Assembly: GCF_018863415.1 (NCBI RefSeq)
Contig: NZ_JAHKSN010000021.1
Coordinates: forward strand, 27,520 to 91,519
Source: Deinococcus aestuarii
GTDB taxonomy: Bacteria; Deinococcota; Deinococci; Deinococcales; Deinococcaceae
DNA length: 64,000 nt
Reading direction: 5' to 3'
A program made the translations under genes and the position numbers. The notes beneath the pieces are model-generated. The model was not told the DNA's origin. It made no database searches and worked only from the letters and a program-made list of their open reading frames with translations. Position 1 is the first letter of the stretch. Each line of letters starts with the position of its first letter. This document shows, in pieces, positions 27,793 to 37,200 of this stretch.

Positions 27793-29376
27793 TCAGGCCT
27801 TGAAGTTCTGACTCATCGCGTGGGCATACCTCGGCAATCCGTCGCCCCACCCGCCCAGGATGAAGGTGCCCCGGTACGTCTCCGGCACGATGGTGTCCGC
27901 GTAGCCCGCCACCTGCACCAGGTAGACCAGCACCTGCGGGTTGACCTGCTCCCGGTACGTGCGAATCAACTTGGGCACGTCGATGTAGTGCCCGCCGCCC
28001 GGCCAGATGTAGTCACGGTACGCCTTCGGGTGGGTGCCGTACAGCCCGCCGTGCCCGGCCTGCATGTCGCTGTACACAAACACGTGATCCCAGTGCTCCC
28101 GGTTGCGGATCGCCCGATCCCAGAACAACCAGATGCCGTTTTCCGTTCCCATCCCGATGTCCTTCGCCAGCCGCTCCGCCCGCTCCAGGTTCGGCATGAC
28201 TTTGCCTTCGACCCGGAAGGTTTCCAAGCGGTCGCCAAACACACCGACGTACCCCTCGTCCGCCCGGCGAGCCGTGAGCACGGCGCTGAGGTTGGCAATG
28301 GTGCTCACCTGCATGCGACCCATGCTCGACGTCGCCGTCCCCTGCGCGCTGCCGCTGTTGTCGCACAGGCTCATCACCCGGCCCGGGAAGCGGGGCAACT
28401 CACCCAGGCTGACTTCCAGAGCGTCCTCGATAGCGCTCAGGACAGACTGAGGAGCTTTCACCTCCTGCACCGCACGGTAGGCGCTGTAGTAGCGGAAGGG
28501 GAGCTGCTTGCCCTTCGCCGCCCCCTCCACCAGCTTGCCGGTGAAGAGTTCGGGGGCCACGCCATGCTTAAACAGGTTGCGAAGGTTGCGCAGCAGGGCC
28601 ATGTGCCCCATCACGTTCACCGCCTCTTCCCACTGGGCCTGGCCGCTGCCCTGCGCGCTGATCAGGCTCTCCCAGGTCTCGCCGTCCAGCTTCAGCTCGC
28701 TCCGCATGAGCTGATCAATCGCCGGGCTGGAGGCATGGACAAGATTCACCACGTCGAGGGTCTTCACACCGCGGCCTTCCAGGCGGTACTTCGCCAGGGC
28801 GGTGGGGGACACGCCCTCCAGCGCCGTCTTCCACGCCTTCTTCAAGCTGTTGGGAATGGGCTTGCCGTAGGCGGCAAGTTGATACGCGAGACCGGTGGCG
28901 CACTCGTCGGGGCGGCGGACGATCTGCGGCGCGTACTCCCGGACCAGACCCGTGCCGCGCACCTGGATGTGGTTGGCGGCGCGGACCAGGATGACCTGGG
29001 GCGTGACGCGGATGTTCCACTCCCCACGCAACTCGGCGGCCAGCCGCAGGGTGCCAGGGGCGTCGACGACCAAGGCAGCGTCGATAGCCCGTTCCAAGCG
29101 CTGAGCGGGCGTGAGGCCGCGCCAGTCCTGGGGGTCCAGAGCGCCTAGCGTGGCGTTCAGGTGGGCGAGATGGGCCTCATCCAGCCGGCCAGGGTGCACG
29201 CGCTGCGGACGGGTATCCGCAACATCCCGGGCGTAATACATGGGCTCGCCGAAGAAGCAACTGGCGGCCATCACGCGCAGGGTCTGGAGGGGGTCGGTGA
29301 GGTCGTAGGACGGCCCGCCCATGAAGTTCAGGTGCGGCTTGGCCGTCTTGTTCTTGAGGCGGTTGATGAAGCTCAT
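27793..29376 (-). CDS. rsr: Ro60 orthologue Rsr (TROVE and VWA domains)
   Basis: This encodes 527 residues, close to the 531 of D. radiodurans Rsr. The N-terminal two thirds is the HEAT-like TROVE ring (TDPLQTLRVMAASCFFGEP, later AYGKPIPNSLKKAWK) that binds misfolded RNA and Y RNA. The C-terminus is a VWA fold with a MIDAS-like LCDNSGSAQG. In Deinococcus, Rsr with Y RNA channels structured RNA into PNPase and helps rRNA maturation and stress survival. The start is the second ATG of ATGCCCATG, because AGGAGG lies eight bases before it but only two before the first. A tRNA-like Y RNA lies just upstream on the same strand. Confidence 0.92.
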   Translation of the reverse strand: MSFINRLKNKTAKPHLNFMGGPSYDLTDPLQTLRVMAASCFFGEPMYYARDVADTRPQRVHPGRLDEAHLAHLNATLGALDPQDWRGLTPAQRLERAIDAALVVDAPGTLRLAAELRGEWNIRVTPQVILVRAANHIQVRGTGLVREYAPQIVRRPDECATGLAYQLAAYGKPIPNSLKKAWKTALEGVSPTALAKYRLEGRGVKTLDVVNLVHASSPAIDQLMRSELKLDGETWESLISAQGSGQAQWEEAVNVMGHMALLRNLRNLFKHGVAPELFTGKLVEGAAKGKQLPFRYYSAYRAVQEVKAPQSVLSAIEDALEVSLGELPRFPGRVMSLCDNSGSAQGTATSSMGRMQVSTIANLSAVLTARRADEGYVGVFGDRLETFRVEGKVMPNLERAERLAKDIGMGTENGIWLFWDRAIRNREHWDHVFVYSDMQAGHGGLYGTHPKAYRDYIWPGGGHYIDVPKLIRTYREQVNPQVLVYLVQVAGYADTIVPETYRGTFILGGWGDGLPRYAHAMSQNFKA

Positions 29377-29400
29377 GGGCATGACCTCCTTTGTCGGGGC

Positions 29401-29485
29401 AAGAAAAGGGCCAGTGGGAGAACGTCGCCCTCCGGTGTCGGTTTCTGTCCAAGAGAAGGAACCGGAGAACTCACTGCCCACTGGC
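29401..29485 (-). ncRNA. Long nested hairpin with T-rich end, probable Y RNA stem or rsr leader
   Basis: On the minus strand an outer 9-bp perfect stem (GCCAGTGGG with CCCACTGGC) encloses an internal loop and a 7-bp inner stem (CTCCGGT with ACCGGAG). The outer stem is followed by CCTTTTCTT. It lies between the tRNA-like element and the rsr Shine-Dalgarno. It could be the Rsr-binding stem and 3' end of the Y RNA, a second Y RNA, or an attenuator of rsr. Confidence 0.6.
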
Positions 29486-29511
29486 GGTGCTGGACGCCCG
29501 GAGAACATGGC

Positions 29512-29610
29512 GCGGCGGGACGCAAGCGCTCTACCACTGAGCTACACCCGTTGCCAGGTGGCGGGACTCGAACCCGCGACCACTCGATCCAAAGTCGAAG
29601 GAACCGCCGC
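29512..29610 (-). ncRNA. Circularly permuted tRNA-like module, probable YrlA-type Y RNA
   Basis: Read on the minus strand, the order of tRNA parts is permuted. First comes a T-arm (GCGGG, loop TTCGAGT, CCCGC). Then an acceptor-like stem CACCTG/CGGGTG is closed by a GCAA tetraloop instead of ending in CCA. Then TA (equivalent to U8 and A9) and a D-arm (GCTC, loop AGTGGTA, GAGC) follow. The outer ends pair as GCGGCGG (29610-29604) with CCGCCGC (29518-29512). A stem-loop with loop CTTTGGA precedes the T-arm. Bacterial YrlA RNAs are known tRNA mimics lacking an acceptor end and often sit beside rsr, so this is very probably the Y RNA for the adjacent Rsr. Exact ends are unknown; the transcript may run to about 29401. 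Confidence 0.75.
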
Positions 29611-29640
29611 TCTCACTGCCGAGCGAGGGAAAGTATGGCG

Positions 29641-29899
29641 AGCGCGGAGAGAACCTACATGCGCCGGTTGATCACGGCTCCATAAGCGTTTTGGTCAGCC
29701 TCACCTCTTGCCCCTCTTCCGCAATCACCTGACCGCCGTGGAGTGAAGCCACTTGGAGAATGGAGATCGGGCGCGGCACTCCTCATTCCGAAGAGATCAT
29801 TTCCTTGTCCTGCCAGCCAAGCCCTGGTGTTCGGAGACGACGGCCCCATCGGTGTGGCCATCCCTTTCAGAGAAGTGGAGGCCGTTCCCTTCAGGAGAT
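29641..29899. other. Intergenic stretch upstream of the Y RNA
   Basis: No supported gene. It should contain the promoter of the minus-strand Y RNA/rsr unit, but I could not pick a convincing -35/-10 pair. Confidence 0.35.
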
Positions 29900-30058
29900 G
29901 CTGGCACAGCGGCTGGCAGCTCGCAGTCCCGCGTTTCCCGCATCAAGCGCGGCGACGTCCACCATACCGAGATCGTCGCGCCGCGGGCACGTACTGAGGC
30001 GCTGGGTGGGGAACTGCAGATGACCGTCAAGTTAGGTGATAAACGCCTGACCCTCGGC
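29900..30058 (+). pseudogene. Second Xre-family antitoxin remnant
   Basis: The stretch reads VSRIKRGDVHHTEIVAPRA and then ALGGELQMTVKLGDKRLTLG, matching the end of the Xre debris at 23031-23239 (VSRIERGDLDHTEIVTLRA, LRLADERLTLG). The N-terminal half of the HTH is lost and no start is visible. Confidence 0.65.
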
Positions 30059-30096
30059 AGACCCTTGGGATTGCCGAGGCCAGCGAGCTCTCAGCG

Positions 30097-31260
30097 TCAA
30101 CCGTCTTCAACGTCGGGCGTTCTCGCCCCCTGTCGCCCAACGCCTTCCCGGGTCAGGAGGTAGCTGGTGCTGCGGCCACCCGCCCCCGGGTCCACCCGGA
30201 GGATGCCCCTGTCCACCAGATCATTCAGATCGCGGACGGCCGTGGGCTTCGAGCAGCCCGCCAGCGCCGCGTACTTGCTCGACCGCAGCTTGCTGTTCAG
30301 GCCATCCAGCACCTTGTTCAACACCTTGATCTGACGCCCGTTCAGCTCCACGTCACGGTGCACGTCCCAGAAGCCCTGCTTGTGGCGGACCCTCTCCAGG
30401 ACACCCTCGGCCGAGGTGAGCGCCGCCTGCAGTTGGTCGATGAACCAGACGATCCAGGCGGTGAGGTCCATCCCGCCCCGCTGGGTGACCTCCAGCACCT
30501 CGTAATACGCCGTTCTCTCCCGCTCGATCTGGGCCGACATGGAGTAGAACCGCTGGTCGGTGCCGTCCGCCCGCGCCAGCGCGAGGTCGGTGATGGCGCG
30601 GGCGATCCGGCCATTGCCGTCATCGAACGGGTGGATCGTTACGAACCACAGGTGCGCCACGGCGGCCTGGACCACCGGGTCGAGCCGGGCCGTGCCGAAC
30701 CAGGCCAGGAATTGGTCCATCTCTTGGGGCACACGTTCCGCCGCCGGGGCCTCGAAGTGCACGCGCTGGCGGTCCAAGGGTCCACTCAGGACCATCATCG
30801 GCCCCTCGTGGTCGTCGCGCCACGCCCCCACGATGATCTTTCTCAGGTTGCTGCGGCCGCTGGGAAACAGGGCCGCGTGCCAGCCAGACAGCCGCTCGGC
30901 GTCGAGCGGCGCATCGAAGCGCCCGGTGGCGTCCAGCAGCATCTCGACGACGCCCTCGATGTGGCGGGCGGCCGGGGGAAGGCCGGCCACGTCCATGCCG
31001 AGCCGCCGGGCGATGGAGGACCGCACCTGCGTGACGTCCAGGTGTTCGCCCTCGATCTCGCTGGATTTGGTGACGTCCTGAACGAGAACGGAGAGCACGG
31101 TCTCCTGTCGGGCGTCGAACCCGAGGGCGGTCATCGCCGTGATCAGCGCTCCCCGCCGGAAGTGGACGTCCGCCAGCGTGGCCCCGAAGGCTGAGGCGTC
31201 CCAGTGGAAGTTCGGCCACTCAGGTCTCTCGTGCGCGTACACCGGTTCCCCGCCACCCAT
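30097..31260 (-). CDS. Fic-family protein with DUF4172 N-terminus
   Basis: This encodes 387 residues. The N-terminal 100 residues are a DUF4172-like domain containing an inhibitory motif of the form S-x3-E-G (SSEIEG, residues 66-71), which in class II Fic proteins blocks the ATP site. The core motif HPFDDGNGRIAR lies at 210-221 with the catalytic His. A C-terminal winged-helix region (LAGCSKPTAVRDLNDLVDRG) follows. Fic proteins usually AMPylate protein hydroxyls; targets cannot be inferred. It has its own promoter region with an inverted repeat and no partner gene. Confidence 0.9.
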   Translation of the reverse strand: MGGGEPVYAHERPEWPNFHWDASAFGATLADVHFRRGALITAMTALGFDARQETVLSVLVQDVTKSSEIEGEHLDVTQVRSSIARRLGMDVAGLPPAARHIEGVVEMLLDATGRFDAPLDAERLSGWHAALFPSGRSNLRKIIVGAWRDDHEGPMMVLSGPLDRQRVHFEAPAAERVPQEMDQFLAWFGTARLDPVVQAAVAHLWFVTIHPFDDGNGRIARAITDLALARADGTDQRFYSMSAQIERERTAYYEVLEVTQRGGMDLTAWIVWFIDQLQAALTSAEGVLERVRHKQGFWDVHRDVELNGRQIKVLNKVLDGLNSKLRSSKYAALAGCSKPTAVRDLNDLVDRGILRVDPGAGGRSTSYLLTREGVGRQGARTPDVEDG

Positions 31261-31261
31261 G

Positions 31262-31288
31262 ATTCGATTGTAGTCCCTAATCGAGTCA
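31262..31288 (-). promoter_or_regulatory. Inverted repeat upstream of fic
   Basis: GATTCGATT and AATCGAGTC form near-perfect 9-base arms separated by nine bases, directly before the ATG. The site overlaps a sequence also seen near 23274-23300, so one regulator may see both. Confidence 0.45.
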
Positions 31289-31464
31289 GATCTGAAACGT
31301 TTACGTCAGGGGTCCTGGGTGTCGCGGCGGGCCCTCTCGCTTGAGCACCTCCCGGAGGGTGCTTGCCGGACGTCCACCGGCGGCTGAGCCGTCACCCTCG
31401 TGGACATGAGCCCGTTCGCGGTGGACGACCGACGACGCTGGAAAGCGGGCCGGGTCGCCTCCCG

Positions 31465-32415
31465 TCACCAGCCTTCCACCTCGGCGGCGACGTCATGCTC
31501 CTCCACCGCCACGTAGCGCCGGGTGGTGTCGACCGAGGAGTGCCCCAGGAACAGGGAGACCCGGGTGAAGTCCTTCGTCGCCCGGTACAGCCGCGTCCCG
31601 GACGTCTTGCGGGCCGCGTGGAAGCCGCGCCACCGGTGGCCGGCCGTGCGGAACGCCTGGTGCAGCCGGTAGGATGCCTGGCCGTAGTCCCAGTCGAAAT
31701 ATCTTCCGTTCGCGTCCAGCACCGGCAGGGCGCCCAGGGCCGCGCGCACCCGCGCTCCCAGGGGCACCCGCCGGACCTTCCCGCCCTTGCCGCGCACGGT
31801 CAGCCGATTCCCCTGGATGTCGCCCGCCCCCACTCCCAGCGCCTCACCCACCCGCAGGCCGGCGTGGGCGCACAGCAGCAGCAGGGCGGCGAGCCGGGGG
31901 CCGCAGTGGGGGAGGACGGCCTCGATCTCGGCCAGGTACGGCGGGTTCCTCACGATGCCGGGCGTGGGGTCCGCGGGGACGTAGACCTCGTCGAAGGGCT
32001 GGACCTCCGTCGCGCCCGCCCAGCGCAGCGCCCGGTACAGGGCCCGCACCCCCGCGGTGTACTGGGCGATGGTGGCGGCCGCCAGGACGCCGCGCTTGCC
32101 CTTGCCCTGGGTGGGCCGTCGCTGCAGGTGGGCGAGGTAGCGCGCCCCGTCGCGCCGTCCCGGGCGGAGCAGCATCATCCCGCCGTGCCGGGCCCAGGGC
32201 ACGAAGTCGCGCACGGCCAGCGTGTAGGCCGCCAGGGTCTTGGCACTCGTCCGGGCGCCCTGGCGGCTGGCGGTCGTCATGTACGCCTGGGTGATCAGGA
32301 CGAGGGCGTCCACGTCGTAGGTGGCCGCGGCCTCCACCGCCCGGACCCGCAGGCCCTGGTCGGTCAGGTTGGCGTAGCTCAGGGCGTCCCGCAGGAAGGC
32401 GAGGTCGGTGGGCAC
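31465..32415 (-). CDS. Tyrosine recombinase, XerC/D-like
   Basis: This encodes 316 residues. A SAM-like core-binding domain (about 50-150) precedes a catalytic domain with Arg in AGLRVGEAL, a Lys-bearing beta hairpin ([11 protein letters not shown]), GFHAARK (His and Arg), LGHSS and the nucleophile Tyr in TTRRYVAV. All catalytic positions are present, so it should be active. XerC-like plasmid recombinases of this type are used in multimer resolution or cassette integration. The GTG at 32415 lacks a Shine-Dalgarno; TAAAAT seven bases upstream suggests a leaderless message. Confidence 0.9.
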   Translation of the reverse strand: MPTDLAFLRDALSYANLTDQGLRVRAVEAAATYDVDALVLITQAYMTTASRQGARTSAKTLAAYTLAVRDFVPWARHGGMMLLRPGRRDGARYLAHLQRRPTQGKGKRGVLAAATIAQYTAGVRALYRALRWAGATEVQPFDEVYVPADPTPGIVRNPPYLAEIEAVLPHCGPRLAALLLLCAHAGLRVGEALGVGAGDIQGNRLTVRGKGGKVRRVPLGARVRAALGALPVLDANGRYFDWDYGQASYRLHQAFRTAGHRWRGFHAARKTSGTRLYRATKDFTRVSLFLGHSSVDTTRRYVAVEEHDVAAEVEGW

Positions 32416-32424
32416 GGCTGCATT

Positions 32425-32450
32425 TTAGAACCAAGGGAAATTAGTTCTAA
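32425..32450. promoter_or_regulatory. Palindromic operator in the recombinase promoter
   Basis: TTAGAAC, 12 bases, GTTCTAA form a perfect 7-bp inverted repeat. Its gene-proximal arm overlaps the presumed -10 of the minus-strand recombinase, a placement typical of a repressor site. Confidence 0.55.
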
Positions 32451-32728
32451 CCTGAAAGCCTGCGGCGACGGCTCCCAGCGATCTTGGAGGCCAGCTTGAG
32501 GCTGCTCCTCAGAGTATGAGTCGCGCGGCCTGACGCGTGATCTCAACCTGGCCGTGGCATTTCCCCCTTCCCACACTCAAGGAGGCTGTTGGGTGGCTTC
32601 TTAAGATTCAGTGAAGACCACAGGCGGAAGCAAGCCCAAAGGCCGTTCTTGGGGAGGAAACCCAGATACGCCGCACCCCAGCCTGACCTTTTAATTACAT
32701 CAAAGCTGTAAAATAAGCGTCTGCGGTT

Positions 32729-32756
32729 TTGACATTCACCATGTAATTGTTATACG
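32729..32756 (+). promoter_or_regulatory. Sigma70-type promoter of the pPIWI-RE operon, probably leaderless
   Basis: TTGACA (32729-32734), a 16-base spacer and TATACG (32751-32756) lie just before the ATG at 32765. Transcription would begin within a few bases of the start codon, and no Shine-Dalgarno is present. Confidence 0.65.
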
Positions 32757-32764
32757 GTCACGTT

Positions 32765-34201
32765 ATGACCCCCTTCGACTCCTGGCGGGGCTGGACTGGC
32801 ACCGTTCAAGCCGCCCTGGCAGTCCTGCCCCAACTCGCCAGCGAGCTGGACCTCATGCTGGACCTCCCCAACGAGCGTGTCCTGCGCGATTGGCGCGCCA
32901 AAGGCCTCATTACCAAACACCAGCGCCTTCTCACCGGCCACAACCTTCTGGAAATCCTCCGCGCGAAACAGCTGCGCGACCTTGACCTGCCCAACACCCT
33001 CATCCGGCAGCACCTGCACGAGCAGACCGACACGGATCTATTGGCCGCCCTCACCGGCATCACCCCCGCACCTGCCACAAGCAGCGCCCCCGCAGAATTG
33101 ACAGCGGACCTTACTGAAACTGACCGTGTCCTTCAGCAACTCGCCGCCGCCATCCTCGACCAGTACAACCGTGTCACCCACGGCAAGCTCGTCGGCATCT
33201 ACACCGACATTCCCCTCAGCCTGCGCCAGGCGCAGGCATACCTCAGCCGCATGAACTTCCGTTTCGGCGGCTGCACCATCAACCTCTCTAGCGTTCACGA
33301 ACTCCTCCATGCCTGCACTCAGCCTCTCAGCGATTGGGCACCCCGTCCCCTCGCCGAACATCCCGAACACCACGACGTCATCCTGATCGAGGACGACCTG
33401 TACACCCCCAGCCCCGACTGCGCTCTCCTGGCCGAGCAGGGCGGGCACCTCGAGAACCTTATCGAGGTCCAATGGCACGGCCGCTTTCAGGACGCCCTGG
33501 ACCGCCTCCACGAGAGCCATCGTGACGACATGTACACCCGCATTCGGCGCTTCATCGCGGAACACCCTCTGGTCACCACCAGTGAACTTCTGAAGCTCAA
33601 ACGCAATCCCCGCGTGCAGATGGCCAGTGAGATCACGCAATTCATCGACAGCGTCTATCAACCCGTGCATCCCTTCGATACGGTCAACCGCACCGTCCTC
33701 CGCTGTGAGCACTGCCAGGGGCCCATCCGCGACAATCGCTGCCGCCTCCCCACCTGCCGCTCCCTGAACCCGACCACCACCCAGACCACACCCGTCCCCA
33801 TGGATCAGGCGTACATTGCGCACTCCGCCCTACTGCGCTACTGGTGCGACCCCGCCCAGGAGGAACTGCGTCTCTACCGCCATCTCACCCAGTTCCACCC
33901 GAAGGTGCATCTCTACCCGCAAAGTGACGCCTGTGACGTCGCCATCGGCACCGAGCACGGCGTGGACATCAAGGACTACACCGACCCCCTCCGCCTCGCC
34001 GACAAGCTCAACTCCGGCATTGGCCGCTTTCGCCTGTACAAACACAAGTACCTCGCCATCGCCACACGCCGGGTCCGTGACGACAGCTACATCCCCCGCC
34101 TCCGAGAACGTCTGAACACCACCCTGAAACGCGACCTGGAAATTCTGAGTGTCGAAGAAGCCATGGATAAGCTTGCCGCCCTGAAGGGCGACCATGCCTG
34201 A
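32765..34201 (+). CDS. pPIWI-RE module nuclease (REase-fold) with N-terminal HTH and zinc ribbon
   Basis: This encodes about 478 residues. The N-terminus looks like a DNA-binding helical domain (PNERVLRDWRAKGLI) of the pPIWI_RE_Y type. A zinc ribbon (CEHC, later CRLPTC) lies near 313-330. The C-terminus has a restriction-endonuclease fold with acidic SDACDVAIG and, near 399, VDIKDY, fitting D...(D/E)xK. In pPIWI-RE islands a REase of this kind accompanies a DinG-like helicase and a PIWI protein. The ATG at 32765 is preferred to the TTG at 32747 because the promoter -10 lies between them. The stop overlaps the helicase start by eight bases. Confidence 0.85.
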   Translation: MTPFDSWRGWTGTVQAALAVLPQLASELDLMLDLPNERVLRDWRAKGLITKHQRLLTGHNLLEILRAKQLRDLDLPNTLIRQHLHEQTDTDLLAALTGITPAPATSSAPAELTADLTETDRVLQQLAAAILDQYNRVTHGKLVGIYTDIPLSLRQAQAYLSRMNFRFGGCTINLSSVHELLHACTQPLSDWAPRPLAEHPEHHDVILIEDDLYTPSPDCALLAEQGGHLENLIEVQWHGRFQDALDRLHESHRDDMYTRIRRFIAEHPLVTTSELLKLKRNPRVQMASEITQFIDSVYQPVHPFDTVNRTVLRCEHCQGPIRDNRCRLPTCRSLNPTTTQTTPVPMDQAYIAHSALLRYWCDPAQEELRLYRHLTQFHPKVHLYPQSDACDVAIGTEHGVDIKDYTDPLRLADKLNSGIGRFRLYKHKYLAIATRRVRDDSYIPRLRERLNTTLKRDLEILSVEEAMDKLAALKGDHA

Positions 34202-37200
34202 CGCCACCCGGCTCTGGCCAAAAGCCCAACGCATTCAGTGGGCCTGCGCCCTGATGGAACTGCTGGGCGAGACCACGCTCGAACACCTGCCCCTCGTCCT
34301 CAGCGGCACCCGTGCTGTGGAAAGCAGCCACCAGGCACAGACGTTCACGCCCGCCATTCGCCGCACGCGGCAGCTCATCGGCAAACTCCTGACCCGCCGC
34401 GCCGTGCAGGTCGCGGTCCGCACCCTCGACAACGCCTACAAAGATCAATTCAAACCTCAAAGTGATCCCCAGCCCCGCTTCGACCTCACCTACCGCATTG
34501 ACCCGAAGACCTTGCAGTTCAAACCTCTGGACGGTGAGGAAGCCATCATCCGCGCCGCCAAAACGCACCTGATGCAAGGCTCTGTGCAACGCGAGCACAA
34601 CCTTACCCTCGCCCCCGAAGGGGACCTCAACGCGCGCCTCAACGCCTCCGCGAATCCCATCAGCGTCCCCATCCGCCTCTCCCACGTCGACTTCCACGAC
34701 ATCCCCCAGCACAACCTCAACCGCACACCCGACGCGGAGCTGCGCGTCAGCCTTCGCGCGTTGCGCGCCACCGCCCATACCCTCGATCAACTCGACCGGG
34801 ACAACAACGGCCGCTGGCCTGCCGAAAACTGGGTGAGTCGCCTCGACGGTGTCATCCAGCTGTACCGCTGCACACCCGGTGGCCTGGAACCCCTCGGTGA
34901 CGACGACGAACTGGACCTGCGTGGCCTCAAGCACCTCATCGGCCTGCCCGGCGCCGGGAAGACCACCCTGATCAGCCTGCTGTGCGTCCACCTCGCCGAA
35001 CGCGAGAAACGCGTGTGTGTCTTCTTTCCTTCCATTGAGGTGGCCCGCGAGTACCTGGACCGCCTGCGCCGCTACGGCACCAGCGCCGCCATGCTGGTGG
35101 GCAGCAGCGTCACCACGCAACGCACCCACGGTGAACGCCTCGCGGAACTCATCGCGATGCAGGGTGACGGCGGCTTCGGCCACACGCACGGCGGCGCGGA
35201 CCTCTTCGCGCAAACCTGCCCCCTGCCCGCGTACGCCGTGGATGAGCGCGCCGCCTGGGAAGCGTGGACCCCCTCTGAAGCGCCCTGTGAGCAGATCTAC
35301 GACGCGGAACGCAACACTCGCCACCTGTGTCCCCTGTGGAGCCGCTGTGGCCGCGTGAAAAACCAGCGGGAACTGGTGGACGCCCACGTCTGGCTCGGGC
35401 ACATTCGCAGCGCCGATACCACCGTCCCTGCCCACACCACCCGTGAGCGCCTCCAGTACTTCCAGCTGATCGCCCGCACCTTCGACCTCGTCATCGTGGA
35501 CGAAGTGGACGACGCCCAACGCACCCTCGACGACCTGGGTGCCCTCTCCCTGTATTTCAACGGCAACGATGAGAGCGTGCATGCCAAAGCGCAGGAAGTC
35601 ACCCGCCTCGCCATGACCGGCCGTCTCAGCGTGCACGACCGCAAACTCCTCTACAACTACCAGTACGCCGCAAACACGTTCGAACGGCACCTCGTGCGTT
35701 TCCATGAGGAAATCACCACCTACGAGGAAGAGCACCGCGACGAACTTGGCGTGCCCCTTCAAAATCGCCTGCTCACGACCAACTACCTCATCAACCAAGC
35801 CGTCTCCTACCTCAACCTCACCCTGGAGCCTCAGCAGCTCGCCGCCATCTACTCCCTATGGGACGGCGCGGTGTATGCGACCTTCTTTGAGGAGCGCCGC
35901 CCCTGGTCACAGAGCAGCCACATCGCCGAGGGACTCGGCATCACCGAGGAGGAAGCCGAGGGCCGCTGGAAAGCCCTGCAAGAAGCGCTGTCCCGTTACC
36001 TGCACAGCCTCACCCGCAGCACGGACCTCACCGAGGAACTCCACCAGATTGAAACGCTGTTCGCGGAGCTCCTCGACCCGAAACGTCGGCAGGAGCTCGC
36101 GCCCTTCGCCCGGCTGAATGTCGCCGTCGGCTTCACCATCGCCGCGTACCAGGAATTGGTGCGGGCCGCGCGGCCCCTCAGTCACTACGACATCCTCCCC
36201 GAGGCGGTTCGCGCCCGGGTCAGCACCGCTCTGGAGCACGTGGTCGCCCGCAACCTCCTCGGCACCTTCTCCAGCGTCCGCTACCAGATGGCAGACGACA
36301 ACAGCGGCGTGAACATCAGCTACCTCATCCTGGACACCGCGCCGCGCCTGCTGCTTCGACGCCTGCAGGAGCAGGGCGTGAATGTCCTCCTAACCAGCGC
36401 CACCTCGTGGATGCCGGACAGCACCACCTTCCACGTGCATGTCCCTCCGCACTACGTGCTGAAACCCAAGGAGAACAGCAACATCCAGCTGCGCCTGCGC
36501 TTCCAGCCCATCAAGCACCCCAATGGAAAGGAGTACCTGCGGTTCAGTGGCGGCAAGCAGCGTGACGAGCACCTGCGCCTCATGGTGCAGCATCTCGCTC
36601 GCAGCAGTATCGGTGGCCTCAGCCCTTTGGAGAAAGCCGCGCTGAACATGCAGACTGGGAGGGGACGCCGGCCACGCATGTGCGCCCTGATCGTGAACAG
36701 CTACTCCCAGGTGCGGGACGTCGTGCGGCAGATCGCGCAGACGAACGAGGCGCTCGCCGCCCGCACCCGCGGTGTCCTCAAAAAACTCCCCGAAAGCGTC
36801 AACTCCCGCGAGCATTACGTCCTGCGCGGCCAGGTAGAGACCCTCGGGCACGACGAGGACATCCGCGTCGTCGTTTTCCCGCTCACGGCCCTCGGGCGCG
36901 GCGTGAACATCGTTTTCAACACGGACGACGAGGACAACGGTGTCGCCGCGATCGGCAACGTGTACTTCCTCATCCGCCCCCACCCCGTCGTGGGTGACCT
37001 GAGCCTGATGATTTCGAATATCGCCCGCGCCACCGAAGCCTTCGACAGGCAACGCCTGCCGGACCACACGCTGGGAGACATTCACGGCGTGTACCTCCGC
37101 GAGCGCGGCGAAGTGTACGCCGACACCATGAAGCTCCTGTCCCGCTCCATGAGCGCGAGCCGCCTGCCGGACCACTTCATCCCCGCCTTCAGCGCAAACC

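Noticed and set aside
29520..29612. Two neighbouring broken tRNA genes
   Set aside because: The T-arm and D-arm are joined by an acceptor stem closed with a GCAA tetraloop and outer ends that pair, which fits one permuted structure better than fragments of two tRNAs.
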